A DNA stretch of 64,000 nucleotides from Malus domestica (Eukaryota; Streptophyta; Magnoliopsida; Rosales; Rosaceae), in contig NC_091661.1 in NCBI RefSeq assembly GCF_042453785.1, positions 32,383,501 to 32,447,500 of the forward strand, read 5' to 3'. This document shows, in pieces, positions 21,294 through 33,000 of this stretch (the first letter of the stretch is position 1; every line of letters starts with the position of its first letter). Position numbers and translations under genes: made by a program. Below the pieces are notes generated by a model, which was not told where the DNA came from, ran no database searches, and saw only the letters and a program-made list of their open reading frames with translations.

Positions 21294-22255
21294 ATTCTAC
21301 ATATACAAAATAATGAAAATAAATACTCACAATATAAACAAACCATCAACATAATCAAAATAAATATGAATTGGATTTCAATTAAATTAAATATCTCATC
21401 TTGCATTCTACATATACAAAATAATGAAAATAAAAACTCACAATATAAACAAACCATCAATATAATCAAAATAAATATAAATTGAATTTCAATTAAATTA
21501 AATATATTCTACATATACAAAATATTCAAAATAAATACTCACAATATAAACAAACCATCATCATAATCAAAATAAGTATGAATTGGATTTCAATTAAATT
21601 AAATATCTCATCTTGCATTCTACATATACAAAATAATGAAAATAAAAACTCACAATATAAGCAAACCATCAATATACTCAAAATAAATATGAATTGAATT
21701 TCAATTAAATTAAATATATTCTACATATACAAAATATTCAAAATAAATACTCACAATATAAACAAACCATCAACATAATCAAAATAAGTATGAATTGGAT
21801 TTCAATTAAATTAAATATCTCATCTTGCATTCTACATATACAAAATAATGAAAATAAAAACTCACAATATAAGCAAACCATCAATATAATCAAAATAAAT
21901 ATGAATTGAATTTCAATTAAATTAAATATATTCTACATATACAAAATATTCAAAATAAATACTCACAATATAAACAAACCATCAACATAATCAAAATAAG
22001 TATGAATTGGATTTCAATTAAATTAAATATCTCATCTTGCATTCTACATATACAAAATAATGAAAATAAAAACTCACAATATAAACAAACCATCAATATA
22101 ATCAAAATAAATATGAATTGAATTTCATTTCAATTAAATTAAATATATTCTACATATACAAAATATTCAAAATAAATACTCACAATATAAACAAACCACC
22201 AATATAATCAAAATAAATATGAATTAGGTTTCAATTAAATTAAATATATCATACA
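21294..22255. repeat. Tandem array of alternating ~112- and ~101-bp units in the hAT leader
   Basis: CTACATATACAAAAT recurs nine times at about 21297, 21408, 21509, 21619, 21719, 21831, 21933, 22045 and 22149. Spacing alternates near 111 and 101 bases, so the higher-order unit is a dimer of about 213 bp. Long units carry TTAAATATCTCATCTTGCAT; short units lack it. Confidence 0.85.
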
Positions 22256-22554
22256 TAGGGTTTAGAACTTACTTGAATTGTGAAATTTCACAATAACAAT
22301 GAGTAAATACAAAGAGCAAAGTTGGTGGCACCACCACCACAGTGACGACGACGGCAGCACAAAGGCACCTTAATGGTAGCAGCAAGGGAGGAGATGGAGT
22401 TAAGGGTTTGGGGGGATTGAGTTTGGAACTTAGGGTTGGAGGAGGAGAAAACAAAAGAAATTTGGGGGTTTTGGAATGAATGGCTTCGGATCTGTGTGAA
22501 ATAGGGCTGAAAATGACACGCTGGGCATTTTTTTTGTTTGTTCAAACTTGGCCC

Positions 22555-22617
22555 AAAACGACGTCGTTTTGGCCAGGTCATTTAAAAAAATTTCCTGGGC
22601 CAAAACGACGTCGTTTT
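22555..22617. promoter_or_regulatory. Two perfect 16-bp palindromes, AAAACGACGTCGTTTT
   Basis: Copies lie at 22555-22570 and 22602-22617, 47 bases apart, within a near-duplicate context (GGCC/GGGCC next to each). GACGTC is a bZIP core. They sit upstream of the transposase leader on the minus strand and may be promoter sites of the hAT element. Confidence 0.55.
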
Positions 22618-22834
22618 GCCCAGGTTGTTTAAAAAAAAAAAAACAGGTGCGCGCATCCGTCTTTGTCTTCAACCAGCCCAACTGAGAGTTCTTTCAGACC
22701 TTTCGTCGAACACTTGGTGTGCAGCCAAGGGGTCGCACCAGCAGCTCCAAAGGGTCTCTAAGGTTGTTTCCATGGCTTCCAAGGGGTCGTGCGACCCCAT
22801 TGACCCCACTGTGGATCCGCCAATGACTTCAAGG

Positions 22835-23478
22835 TAGGGGTGGGTTCAAAAACCCAAAAATAGAAAAAAATCAAATCGAAAAAGGCAAAATCAAATCGAA
22901 CCAAACCAAACTTTATTAGTTCGGTTTCAGTTTGGAAACCGAACCGAACCAACCCAAATCCCCCCTTACACTTTATTAATGTATGCCCATGATATTTCTT
23001 TTTTGAAACTTTGTTGCCAAATTTGAAACTAAGCCTAATGTTTTTTCAATGAACATATTTGGTTCAATTAGGGAGGATATTCCATTGGTTATAGAATAAA
23101 ATTTTGGAATGCTTTGGAACTTGCAAAAACTTCTCTATTTGTTTGCTTTTAGAATGGATACGGTGATCATTTTTTTTTTTTTTTGCAATTGATGTTATTC
23201 ATAGAATAAGATTGGTTTATATGATCCTGTATATGTCCAACTAACTTTTCACTTTTTCATTTTTCTTATTATTACTCTACTAGTGCAAGCCTATTTCCTA
23301 AATTCCATATTAAAAAAATATCAAGTTTTATATAATAAGAAAAACCGAAACCAAACTGAAAAAAACCAAACAAAAAAAAAACTGAAAGAAAATCGAAACG
23401 AAACGAACCGAACTGAAGTTTTAGTTCGGTTTCGATTTTGACAAAAAACCAAACAGAATGAAACCGAACCCATCCCTA
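22835..23478. mobile_element. Non-autonomous hAT element (MITE-like), 644 bp
   Basis: The ends are TAGGGGTGGGTTC and, inverted, TAGGGATGGGTTC. It is flanked by a perfect 8-bp duplication CTTCAAGG (22827-22834 and 23479-23486). Subterminal AAACCGAACC-type repeats match the 932-bp relative at 7727-8658. Its target overlaps seven bases of the right target-site duplication of the neighbouring hAT element, so it arrived later. Confidence 0.9.
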
Positions 23479-23486
23479 CTTCAAGG

Positions 23487-24120
23487 GCAGACCCAACCGT
23501 AAAGGATCTGGCCAAGCCCTTAATCGTAATCCTATTAGCATTTCTAACAATTACCCCAAAACCATCTGCCAAGGTGGTAGAAGACCAGGCCACATCAAAA
23601 TTAATCTTCATAGTGTCACTTGAAAGAGAGCATCAATCAGGTGAAGCGACCCATGATCGGGATTTCACCTCATCAGTAATCTTAAGCTATCGGGATATCA
23701 ATCTCCAAGAAAAGCTTCTCTGCCTTTCGGGCCACATCCGCAAGAGAGCTTGCTCTATCGTTTCAAGATGTGCTTTACAAATAGAGCATAGATGAGAATT
23801 ATTGATGTCTCTTAATTTGACATAAGAGAGTTCAGTTCCTTGCACATAGAGGTAGTAAACCGAAAACAATGCATAGGATAACTAGAAACAGTCAGAGCTA
23901 TTGCCTTGAGACAATAGCATTTAGTTTCTAGCATTGGATCTTGCGGCAAGATCCAAAGAACAGAGCATTTTTCTTTGATTTGCCCCGAATCGAAGGAAGG
24001 CCCAAGTAATTACACGGGTAACACATGAAACTAATTCCCACATGATCAAAACTGGTTAACTCATTATGCCAAAGCAAAGCAACTTTTTGAGATCTCCTTT
24101 ATCTTTCATTCACTAGAGCC
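23487..24120 (-). pseudogene. LINE ORF2 fragment: zinc-binding RVT domain and start of RNase H
   Basis: Minus-strand pieces include LWHNELTSFDHVG-like sequence near 24060, a zinc-binding reverse-transcriptase motif near 23760 (LCSICKAHLETIEQALLRMW) and the RNase H start near 23610 (KINFDVAWSSTTLADGFGVIV, RNANRITIKGLARS). The RNase H frame is cut after TVGSA, where the hAT insertion lies, and resumes at 18788. Several frame breaks are present, so this is a dead, 5'-truncated LINE. Confidence 0.7.
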
Positions 24121-25045
24121 AACACAATTTTTTTTAATTTTTAAATCAACCGAAAGAGATAAATTCGAGCCAATTAAATAGGGTCCATGACATGTTGGAA
24201 TAATAACTTGTTGGGATATCATGATAAAAATTGAGAGCTATTAAACCCACGTCGTTGTCTTATTTTTCCACCCACATTATATTTACACCCACTATAATAA
24301 GTTAAAAAATTAAAATATTATTTTCTCACCCACTATTATTCCTAAAATAACCCTATATATAATTGGAGATAAATTTCTCTTAAAAAAGAATATAAACAAA
24401 TAATATTACTCGGCCAAAAAAAAAAGGAAAAAGAAAACTGTTTCCTTTCCAAATTCCAATTGGGGTGGGAATGAAGAATTATGGGTTTTCATTCTTTGCT
24501 TTTCCCTTTTTGTTTTATTTTTCATATGCATTTTCCATTTTTGCCACATATGTTGGAGATTCTCTTACTTTGTTGTACATTTTTACTTTCTGGGTTCATT
24601 CTAGTTTTGTAAGTTATTGGTTAATTTGTGCCAGATTATTTATTTTTGTTATTGATAAGCTATTTTTCTTGTGTATGAGCAATGGTCAATTGGATCTAAA
24701 AGAAGAGCACAAATTCTAAAGCAAAACAAGACAAAAAAAAAATCCTATTCATATTCCCTAAGGAATTCTCTTAGGAAAACGTGAAACAAATTGCATCATA
24801 ACCTAATGCAAATTCAAATAAAAAAAAAAAATCATAGAGCTATGCTTCAATTGTACGAAGTCGACAAATCAAGATGACCCATATAAAATTATCTTTTACC
24901 TCTTCTACAGAAACATAATCATCTAATTCTTCCATTGAAATGTCATTTTCTAAGTTCATTATTTTTGCTTTCTCTGAATGAAAGGATATGGGAAGGATGA
25001 GTTAGGGTTTAAGGGAGACAAATTTTCTAAACATAGTGTGAGAGT
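24121..25045. other. AT-rich intergenic region
   Basis: The hydrophobic plus-strand frame at 24465-24719 is T-rich and has no recognisable domain or splice context. No other feature is supported. Confidence 0.5.
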
Positions 25046-25050
25046 TATTA

Positions 25051-25666
25051 TGTAACATCCTACATCGACCAACGAAGAGAGGGAATGTGCCTTATATGTA
25101 CATGCTCTCCTCCCTATAGCACGAAACATTTTGGGAACTCATTGGCTTTAGATTCCATCGGAACTCAGAAGTTAAGTGAGTTCGGACGAGAGCAATCCTA
25201 AGATTGGTGGTGACCCACTAGGAAGTTCTTGTCTGAGTTCCCATAAATAAAACCGTGAGGGCGTGACTGGGGCCCAAAGCGGACAATATCGTGCTATAGC
25301 GGAGTCAAAACTGGGACGTGACATATTGGTATCAGAGTCACTCTGTCGTGTGGTGCAAGTGTGCCGACAAAGACGTCAGACCTCTAAGGGGGTGAATTAT
25401 AGCATCCCACATAGACCAACAGAGAAGGGGTGATGTGCCTTATATGTACATACTCCCCTCTCTATAACACGAGGCTTTTTGAGAACTCATTGACTTCGGA
25501 TTCCATCAGAACTCCGAAATTAACCGAGTTGGGCCAGAGCAATCCTAGGATGGTGACCCACTGGGAAGTTCTCGTCTGAGTTCCCAGAAACAAAACCATG
25601 AGGGCGTAGCCAGGGCCCAAAGCGGACAATATCGTACTACGACGGAGTTGAGACTGGGATGTGACA
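25051..25666 (+). mobile_element. Cassandra TRIM retrotransposon (5S rRNA-derived LTRs), single copy
   Basis: The left LTR is 25051-25323 (TGTAACATCC...GGACGTGACA) and the right LTR is 25398-25666 (ending GGGATGTGACA). The interior is only about 74 bases: a primer-binding site for initiator tRNA-Met (TTGGTATCAGAG, 25326) and a polypurine tract (CTAAGGGGGTGAA). Flanks are TATTA (25046-25050) and TATCA (25667-25671), four of five matching. Each LTR contains a 5S rRNA-like part with GATTCCATC, GAACTC, GAAGTTAAG and GGTGACCCACT. Cassandra is known for borrowing the Pol III internal promoter of 5S rRNA genes. It encodes no protein and needs enzymes in trans. Confidence 0.92.
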
Positions 25667-25671
25667 TATCA

Positions 25672-26731
25672 CACCCAAACTTTTCTTTTTTCTTTTATAT
25701 AAAAAAAAAAGTAACGCAAAATAAGGTAACTAAGGTCCTTATTAGTCATTTTACAAATGGACAAATTTGTAACTAAAAAATTCATAAAAAAGTGGGTGAG
25801 AAGATAAGATATTGAGGTCGGAATAACACCTCTCTAAAAATTTTAAGCTCAACATGATTCACCACCAACATATTAATATCGTCGTCATCTTCTTCTTCTT
25901 CAAAGTGACTGTCTTTTGTTCCGTCATTTTCTTCGAAAAACAAATAAATTTTGGTTATTATAAAGACGTATATTAGTACTTTCATATTAAATTTTAATTA
26001 CAATATAATGGTTATAATTATATTTATCGAGTTTACATTTTGGTTATTTTTTCAAATTTCTCAGCTTTCCCTTCCTCTTTACCTATTGACTTTGTAATAT
26101 TTACAATACTACTTAACAAAGAGAAAGAAAATCTTAACTCCCGTTCGGAAGAGGGAAGACGAAAGACGAAAGACGAAAGACGGTGGCTTCTTCACACAAC
26201 ACAATTCCTAATGCCTATATGCTCTTTGCTGTAAGCCCCAAATTGCAAGTCCGTCTATCTTCTGTCTGTCATAATCTTTCCTGGTCATCTGCAACAATTG
26301 CCCGATAAGTAAATTTATTCATGTAAAACGTATGCAGTTAGGGTCCGATTGTCCTTGTAGAAATCCTATTCGTATTTATCATCTTTGATTGGGCAACCCA
26401 GAAGAATCGGCATCATCAGATAGATTGATGGATCTTCTGGCGGCGATGGGCTCGTAATGTTCTGGGATTGAGAAATGAAGGATGGGATTGGAATCGGTTG
26501 GTGGGGGTCTTAATCTTATTGGGCTTAATTGGAGCATCCAACAGGTCTGTCCAATCGCTGATTTATCATTCTTACTACAGTAATAGCTAAAAGTGTGTTT
26601 GTTCTTGTTGTTGTTGCTGTACTTGTTGTGTGTATATGTATACGATATCTCCATCATCATCTTCATCAATGGAGACTCTGGGCATGGGCGATTTCTGGGT
26701 CGGAGCTTGATTTTCCATTTTGTTCTGGACC
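25672..26731. other. Intergenic region and 5' leader of YAK1
   Basis: The left half is AT-rich with no gene. From about 26200 the base composition becomes gene-like (CCGATAAG, TCTGGCGGCGATGGG) and probably contains the YAK1 transcription start and 5' UTR, perhaps with a leader intron. A short direct repeat AGACGAAAGACGAAAG lies near 26157. Confidence 0.45.
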
Positions 26732-29700
26732 ATGGATGAGCTCAGCCCTAGTCCTCAATCCAAAGACTCTGCCGCTTCTTCGTGGCGTCCCGGCCAGCTC
26801 GCATTTAGTCCTTATTCTACGCAGAGTGAAGCTGCCAACAACAAATCCCAATGTCTGCGTGTCCTTGTCAGGAGACCTGTAAGTGTTTTTCGATTCTTCC
26901 TTGCAACTCTTTAAGTGGTGCATTGAGTCATTCACTTCATTCTTGCTCTTTTCTACACAATTATTCTATCTTTGAAGATGTTTGTATGCTGCAAGCTCCG
27001 ACCACACAAAAACATACTTACATGTAGAGTATATTTATATATTGAGCGCCCATTGGTATGGGAGAAGACTTAGCCTGCTAGCCGCCTGCTGCCTTTGTCT
27101 TTTTTGGGAGAAGACTTAGGAGGTGCTCTAGTCTAATAATGCACTACTAGCTCTTCAGATATGTAAAATACAATAAGTAAATTGCAGTACGTAGTTGAAC
27201 AGATAATCCTACGTAGAGATTTATCAGGCATAGAACTATCTTTAACTTTGGGTTGACATGTACCTTCACCCACCTAGGGATGTTGATGTTAGTCAGTGAC
27301 ATAAATGTATGGTATGTTGTTATACCATAACTTAACTGGGGAGACCCTCTGAATTATGCTTATTCCTGAGAAGTGGTACCATCAATGTGGAAACTTTTTT
27401 TGTTGCTATATTGTTTTGGTATGATCTTATAAAGCATTTTTTCATCTATTTTTGTCAAATTTATATCGTTCTCTGTACATATGTCTCGACTTGAAATGAT
27501 TTGAAGCAGATTTTATTCTGATATACAACGTTCTGCTATGCAGTTTGTGGCAAGGCTAACCAAGGACATAGTTGAAACATATCAAATATGCAATCCACAG
27601 TTCAAGTATTCAGAAGAATTGAATCCAAAGAGATATTTGACCACCCCGTCAAGTGGAGTACTCAACGATGGCTATGATAATGTCAACTCAGATCTTATTT
27701 TGACTGTAAACTTTGTCTTGGTCAATCTAGACACACAGCGAAGGTTTGTTCTTGTCCGTGCTTTAATTGTTTTGTGCTATGTTGACTGACTCAAAGGAAC
27801 CTTTTCCTAGTTTCTGCTTCACTGCTTTTCGGAAAATCAAGAACTATTAACATGAAGACAAAAATTTGGAGATTGTCCTCTAGATATTTAATTTGAATAT
27901 AGGCCAGTTTATTTTGTCAAAAGGACAAATTACCCCAGAAATTCATATTTTTGCTAACATGGTAATCATTAAGATGTTGTAATCTGTGCTTTCCCATGGT
28001 GGCTGACTAGCTTAGACCTTCTTAGTTAGTATTATGTTTTTAGGTCCTTTCTCCTTACCTTTTCAGATACATTGTCAAAGATGTTCTTGGCCATGGGACT
28101 TTTGGCCAGGTTGCTAAATGCTTGGTTCCACAGACTAACAGCTTCGTAGCTGTGAAGATCATCAAAAATCAACCAGCATACTATCAACAAGCCCTGGTTG
28201 AAGTATCCATTTTGACAACGGTAAGGCTGTTCTTTTTCCGTATGTCTCTCATGTTCAATTTTCTTACTGTTTTCTTTGCTATTTGTTTTGCAGTTAAATA
28301 AGAAATATGATCCTGAGGATAAGCATCACATTGTGCGTATATATGATTACTTTGTGTGTCATCGTCATTTGTGCATTTGCTTTGAACTGCTTGATACGAA
28401 TCTGTAAGTCATTGACACTACCTAATTAGTTGTGAGTTGAACTCAATGTAACTTGATGCACCATTTGAACTCTTATTCATGTGTAATTGTTGCCTTTAGT
28501 TTTTCCTCGCACATCTGTTGACATTTTAAAGTTATTCAGGTATGAGCTTATCAAGATAAATCATTTCAGGGGACTATCCCTGACCATTGTTCAATTGTTT
28601 TCCAAACAAGTATGATAGTTCCTTCTTGTAATTGAATTTGGATTTCTTTTCCCCTCTGACAATGCTAGAACTTAACCCTTCTTGTGTCATTTTTTTGGGG
28701 TACTTTAAAATAGATTCTACATGGGTTGGCTCTGTTAAAAGATGCTGGGATAATTCACTGTGATCTGAAGCCGGAAAACATTCTTTTGTGTACAAGGTGA
28801 CTTCCTTTTGAGGATGAGTTTGGGTTATTTTTGTGATAGATTTCTTTCATGTTAATATTGTGTACTTTCCCTTGAAAGCAGCAGTGTTAAGCCAGCAGAA
28901 ATTAAAATTATTGACTTTGGATCAGCCTGCATGGAAGATCGAACTGTTTACTCCTATATCCAGGTTTGCATTACTGCTTTTTCCAAGGCTTATTAAAATC
29001 ATATCTTTCAGAGGAGGTCTCATAGATGCATGTTTTTCATTTGTTCTGCAGAGTCGTTACTATAGATCTCCTGAAGTTCTCCTTGGGTATCAGTATCCTT
29101 TGCATTAGAGGTTTAAATTATGATCCAGTTTTTGTATTCATATTTCATTATATCAAGGTACTGTGCTAGTACTTAATCCTTTACAGATATACTACTTCTA
29201 TCGATATGTGGTCCTTTGGATGTATAGTCGCCGAATTGTTTCTGGGGTTGCCATTGTTCCCAGGAGCTTCAGAATTTGACCTCCTAAGGCGTATGATTGA
29301 AATACTTGGGTATGCTCATACTAGTATTTTTAGGAAGGGAACCTATATTCATTAACTTATAAGGCACCATTCTGCTATGCATGATTTATGATATCTGCTT
29401 TGTTTACTTCTATCATTATCATTACCTGTTTTTTCATGAATGTTGTTTACAATTATGAATGTTTTAAAAAATGCGCCTCTAGGTGCGCCTAGGCGCCTTT
29501 GGAGGCTGGGGTGAAAACGCCTCTCTGCGGTGGGAGAAGGCGAAAACTAGCCCAGACGTGGTCGAGGCAAACCTTAGGGCGTTCTGGGATTTATTTATTT
29601 TTTAATTTTTTTATATAGAACTTCTCAGTCTTCTTTGTTCGACACTCAAGTCCTCAACAGCCTTGCGTTCTTCTTCTTCTTCTTCTTCTTCTTCTCTGTG

Positions 29701-29969
29701 AAACACTTAAACCCTCCCTTCTCTTCTTCGTGTGGCACCAACAACCGAGCAGCATTGCCACCACCAAGTGAAGAGGGAAAGTGAGTGTGAGGGAGAGTGT
29801 TGTGCCCTTGCATGACGGCGTGGGTTCGAACCCCGTCGGTGGCTAATCTAACATCTAACTTACTAACGCAATCACTCGACTAAAAAAAAAGAGTGAGGGA
29901 GAATGTACTAAGGGAAAGAGAGTGGGGGATGTATGTGGATGATATTGATGTTGTAAAATCAGTGGATAT

Positions 29970-30054
<85 letters not shown>

Positions 30055-33000
30055 AGGAAAAGTGGGTGGGGGATGTATGTGGATAAGATTAATGTTGAAA
30101 AGTGAGTGGATATTAAAGAGAGAGAGAGAGAGAGAAGAACGAAGGTGAGAGTAAAGGGAGAGTGTACCGAGGGAAAGAGAGTGGGTGGGGGATGTATGTG
30201 GACCATATTGAAGTTGTAAAATGAGTGCATATTAACGAAGGAAAGAGACTGTTACCTCTTTTTTCTATATGTTTGTGAGTTAATCTTGTTTATGACTCTT
30301 TTAAATGACAAAGGATATTTGTTTCACAAAGTATTATATTATATACAAATATTAAATTTTTTAGGGCCCACGAGGCTTCGCTTCACGCCTCTAGGCTTTC
30401 GCCTAGGCGGGGCTATCCATGAAATGCCTCGCCTACGCCTTCGCCTTTTAAACATTACTTATCACATTAAAAATTGTGATTCTCTTTTGTGAAATTAGTT
30501 CTGTTGAGTGTTGAATCAAGAATTCACTTTAAAGCTTTGTCTCAATGTCTAATGTTATGAATGCTCGTACTCTCCTATTCTTTCTTTGTTATTCATTGTT
30601 CCTCATTCTTTCCAACCATCACACAACAAAAATTAGCCTAGTGAAAGTATAAACTCGACCTCCGTTATTGCTGGAATTTCCAATGTTAATATTTTCTTGG
30701 CACGTGAATCCCAAACTGCCATGGTTTCCCTAAATTTTAGTCACCAATTGATATAGAGTCACACTTTGGACTTTATGCCCAACTTTAGCCTCCAATAGAT
30801 TATTGGTAGGGATTTCCCCTGGGAAGGAAGTGGTGAGGGGAGAAGGGACCATTTGGTGAATTGAGATATTGTACGCAGACAATTCGCTGTTTAATAAGTT
30901 ACCAATAGCTAAAGCTTTTGGAGATATGGCTGGGTACAATTTGCTGTTTCTTGATCTGTAACTGGTTTCTTATGGTGGATTTTATCACTCTTTCTCTGTT
31001 AGATGATATTAGCACAGTTATTGGTTTCACTCAGAATTATTATTTTAAATTGATAGTCATTATTCTGGCGGCAATTTTTTTCACACTTTCCTAATGTACG
31101 GTTGACATGTTGCAGAGGGCAGCCCCCTGATTATGTACTTAAGGAGGCAAAAAACACAAGCAAGTTCTTTAAGTGCATTCGGAGTGTGCATAATATGGAG
31201 AACGGGGAACTTTCTGCAAATGGAAAAAGTGCTTATCAAGCATTAACAGAAGCAGAATATGAAGCTGTAAGTGTCAATTATAAAAAGGTTTTGGATTATG
31301 AAAATGATGGTAGGAGAAAAAGATCATATAGATTGTTAGAGAAAAGAGAAACAGGTGAGGAGCACTAACCCCCACTCCCCTCCCCTCTCCTCCCCTTCTT
31401 TTTTTGTGTTTAGTTTTAATCACGTTGACTATTTTTGGGTTAGTTCTTATGGTAACTGGTTTCTGTTCAGAGAGAATTGAAAAGGCCATCAATTGGGAAA
31501 GAGTATTTTAATCATATGAACCTTGAAGAAATTGTTACAAGCTATCCGTATAGGAAGAACTTGCCTAAGGAAGACATGGTTAAAGGTTTGCTTTATGCTT
31601 TTGAATGTTCAAAGCTGACAACACTGGAACAGTTTGACTTAATTAATAACTAGTTTCTTTTATTGAAGTTACTAATGCTGTTGTATGATATCAAATATGT
31701 GCAGAAAATCAAATAAGACTAGCTTTGGTTGATTTTTTGAAGGGACTGGTTGAGTTTGATCCTGCAAAACGCTGGTCACCTGTTCAGGTTGTTTAATTAT
31801 CTTCTCTGCTGTTTTATTTCTGATATAGTGCAAAAATAGTTACTTGGAAATGGATTTGTGAGTTAAACTTGTACCTGCAGGCTTCAAAACACCCTTTTGT
31901 TACGGGGGAGCCTTTTACATGCCCTTATAAACCTCCCTCGGAGACCCCTCGCATGGTATGTAGACTCGCATATGAATTATTTAATTCTTCTCATGAAGCT
32001 TCATTCTTAGTTTATATGGATTGACTGTGACTTTATCCAACTGTGTGGAAGACAAGTCAAGCCAGACCTAGATATCCAATATAATTGTGCTTGGCTTTCT
32101 TTTTAATGGATACATCGATTATGTGTTGGGTTTGGTAGATTCTGCATATTCCTTTAGTTCTTGATTGGTGATGAAATGCATGGTAATTATGAAAAGTTGA
32201 TTTTAAATTGGTTTTACATTTCAGCTGTTGTTTCACATCCGCAAAAATGCTTTGGAGTCTCATAATGAACTATGAGGATGACCTTGTCCTAGATCCTGAG
32301 TTCTTTTTAGTCTTTGTTTGTGCAATTGGTTTTTTACCTATTAATTTTGGCTCTTAAATCTTTACCTATTTTTCTTATTGGCTGCATTAGAACTTCTGCA
32401 GGTGATATTACTAACTGCTTTTCTCTCTCTTCTTTGTTTTTATCCTTCTTGCCCTCTTCTTTTCCCTTAGCCCGTTTCTCAAAACATAAGGGTGGACCAT
32501 CATCCTGGTGGTGGGCATTGGTTTGCGGCTGGTTTATCTCCGAATGTAAGCTGGTTGCTCCTCAAAATATGCCATCGTTCTTATTTTTTGGCTGTCCATT
32601 CTTCACTCACCATCTCGGTTGTAACTATATTTGTTCTTTTGCAGATTCCAGGCAGAAATAGGGTCTCCATTCATAGCAGCCCACATTTTCAGGTGGTGCC
32701 ATATGCACATGCTAATAGCTATGGCAGTGTAGGAAGCCATGGTAGCTATAATGATGGTACTGGATTGGGAAGCAGCTATGGAAGTTATGGAGATACTAGT
32801 AATATATTTGCTTATTATTCCCCAGTTGGCCCTTCTGGGATGAACATGCATGCACAAGGTAATTTATCAATGCTTGGAAGTAGTCCGGATGCAAGACGGA
32901 GAATTGTTCAGTATTCACATGGAAATGGACTTGGTATGAGTCCTTCAGCAGGAAGCTTTGCTCCACTACCTCTAGGCACTAGTCCTTCGCAATTTACTCC

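Larger units (their letters stand above)
18789..22825 (-). mobile_element. hAT transposon with TTF zinc finger/DUF4371 transposase, inactivated
   Basis: An 8-bp ACTTCAAG copy flanks each side (18781-18788 and 22826-22833). The ends are imperfect inverted repeats: TGGCGGAGCCAGG on the left and, inverted, CATTGGCGGATCC on the right. The transposase gene fills the left two thirds on the minus strand; the right third is a tandem-repeat leader and a short GC-richer promoter-like part with two AAAACGACGTCGTTTT palindromes. It inserted into the RNase H domain of a LINE. Confidence 0.85.

Noticed and set aside
21290..21469. N-terminal extension of the hAT transposase
   Set aside because: It translates the tandem leader repeats (repeated MVCLYCE motif); the natural start is ATG 21289.
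24465..24719. Hydrophobic 84-aa open frame
   Set aside because: T-rich composition gives a spurious hydrophobic frame; no family resemblance or splice context.
25051..25666. True 5S rRNA gene
   Set aside because: Same reasoning: 5S-like part is embedded in two LTRs separated by a 74-bp interior with a primer-binding site.
29880..30230. Arginine/glutamate- and serine/leucine-rich open frames
   Set aside because: Produced by the (GA)n microsatellite in a YAK1 intron.
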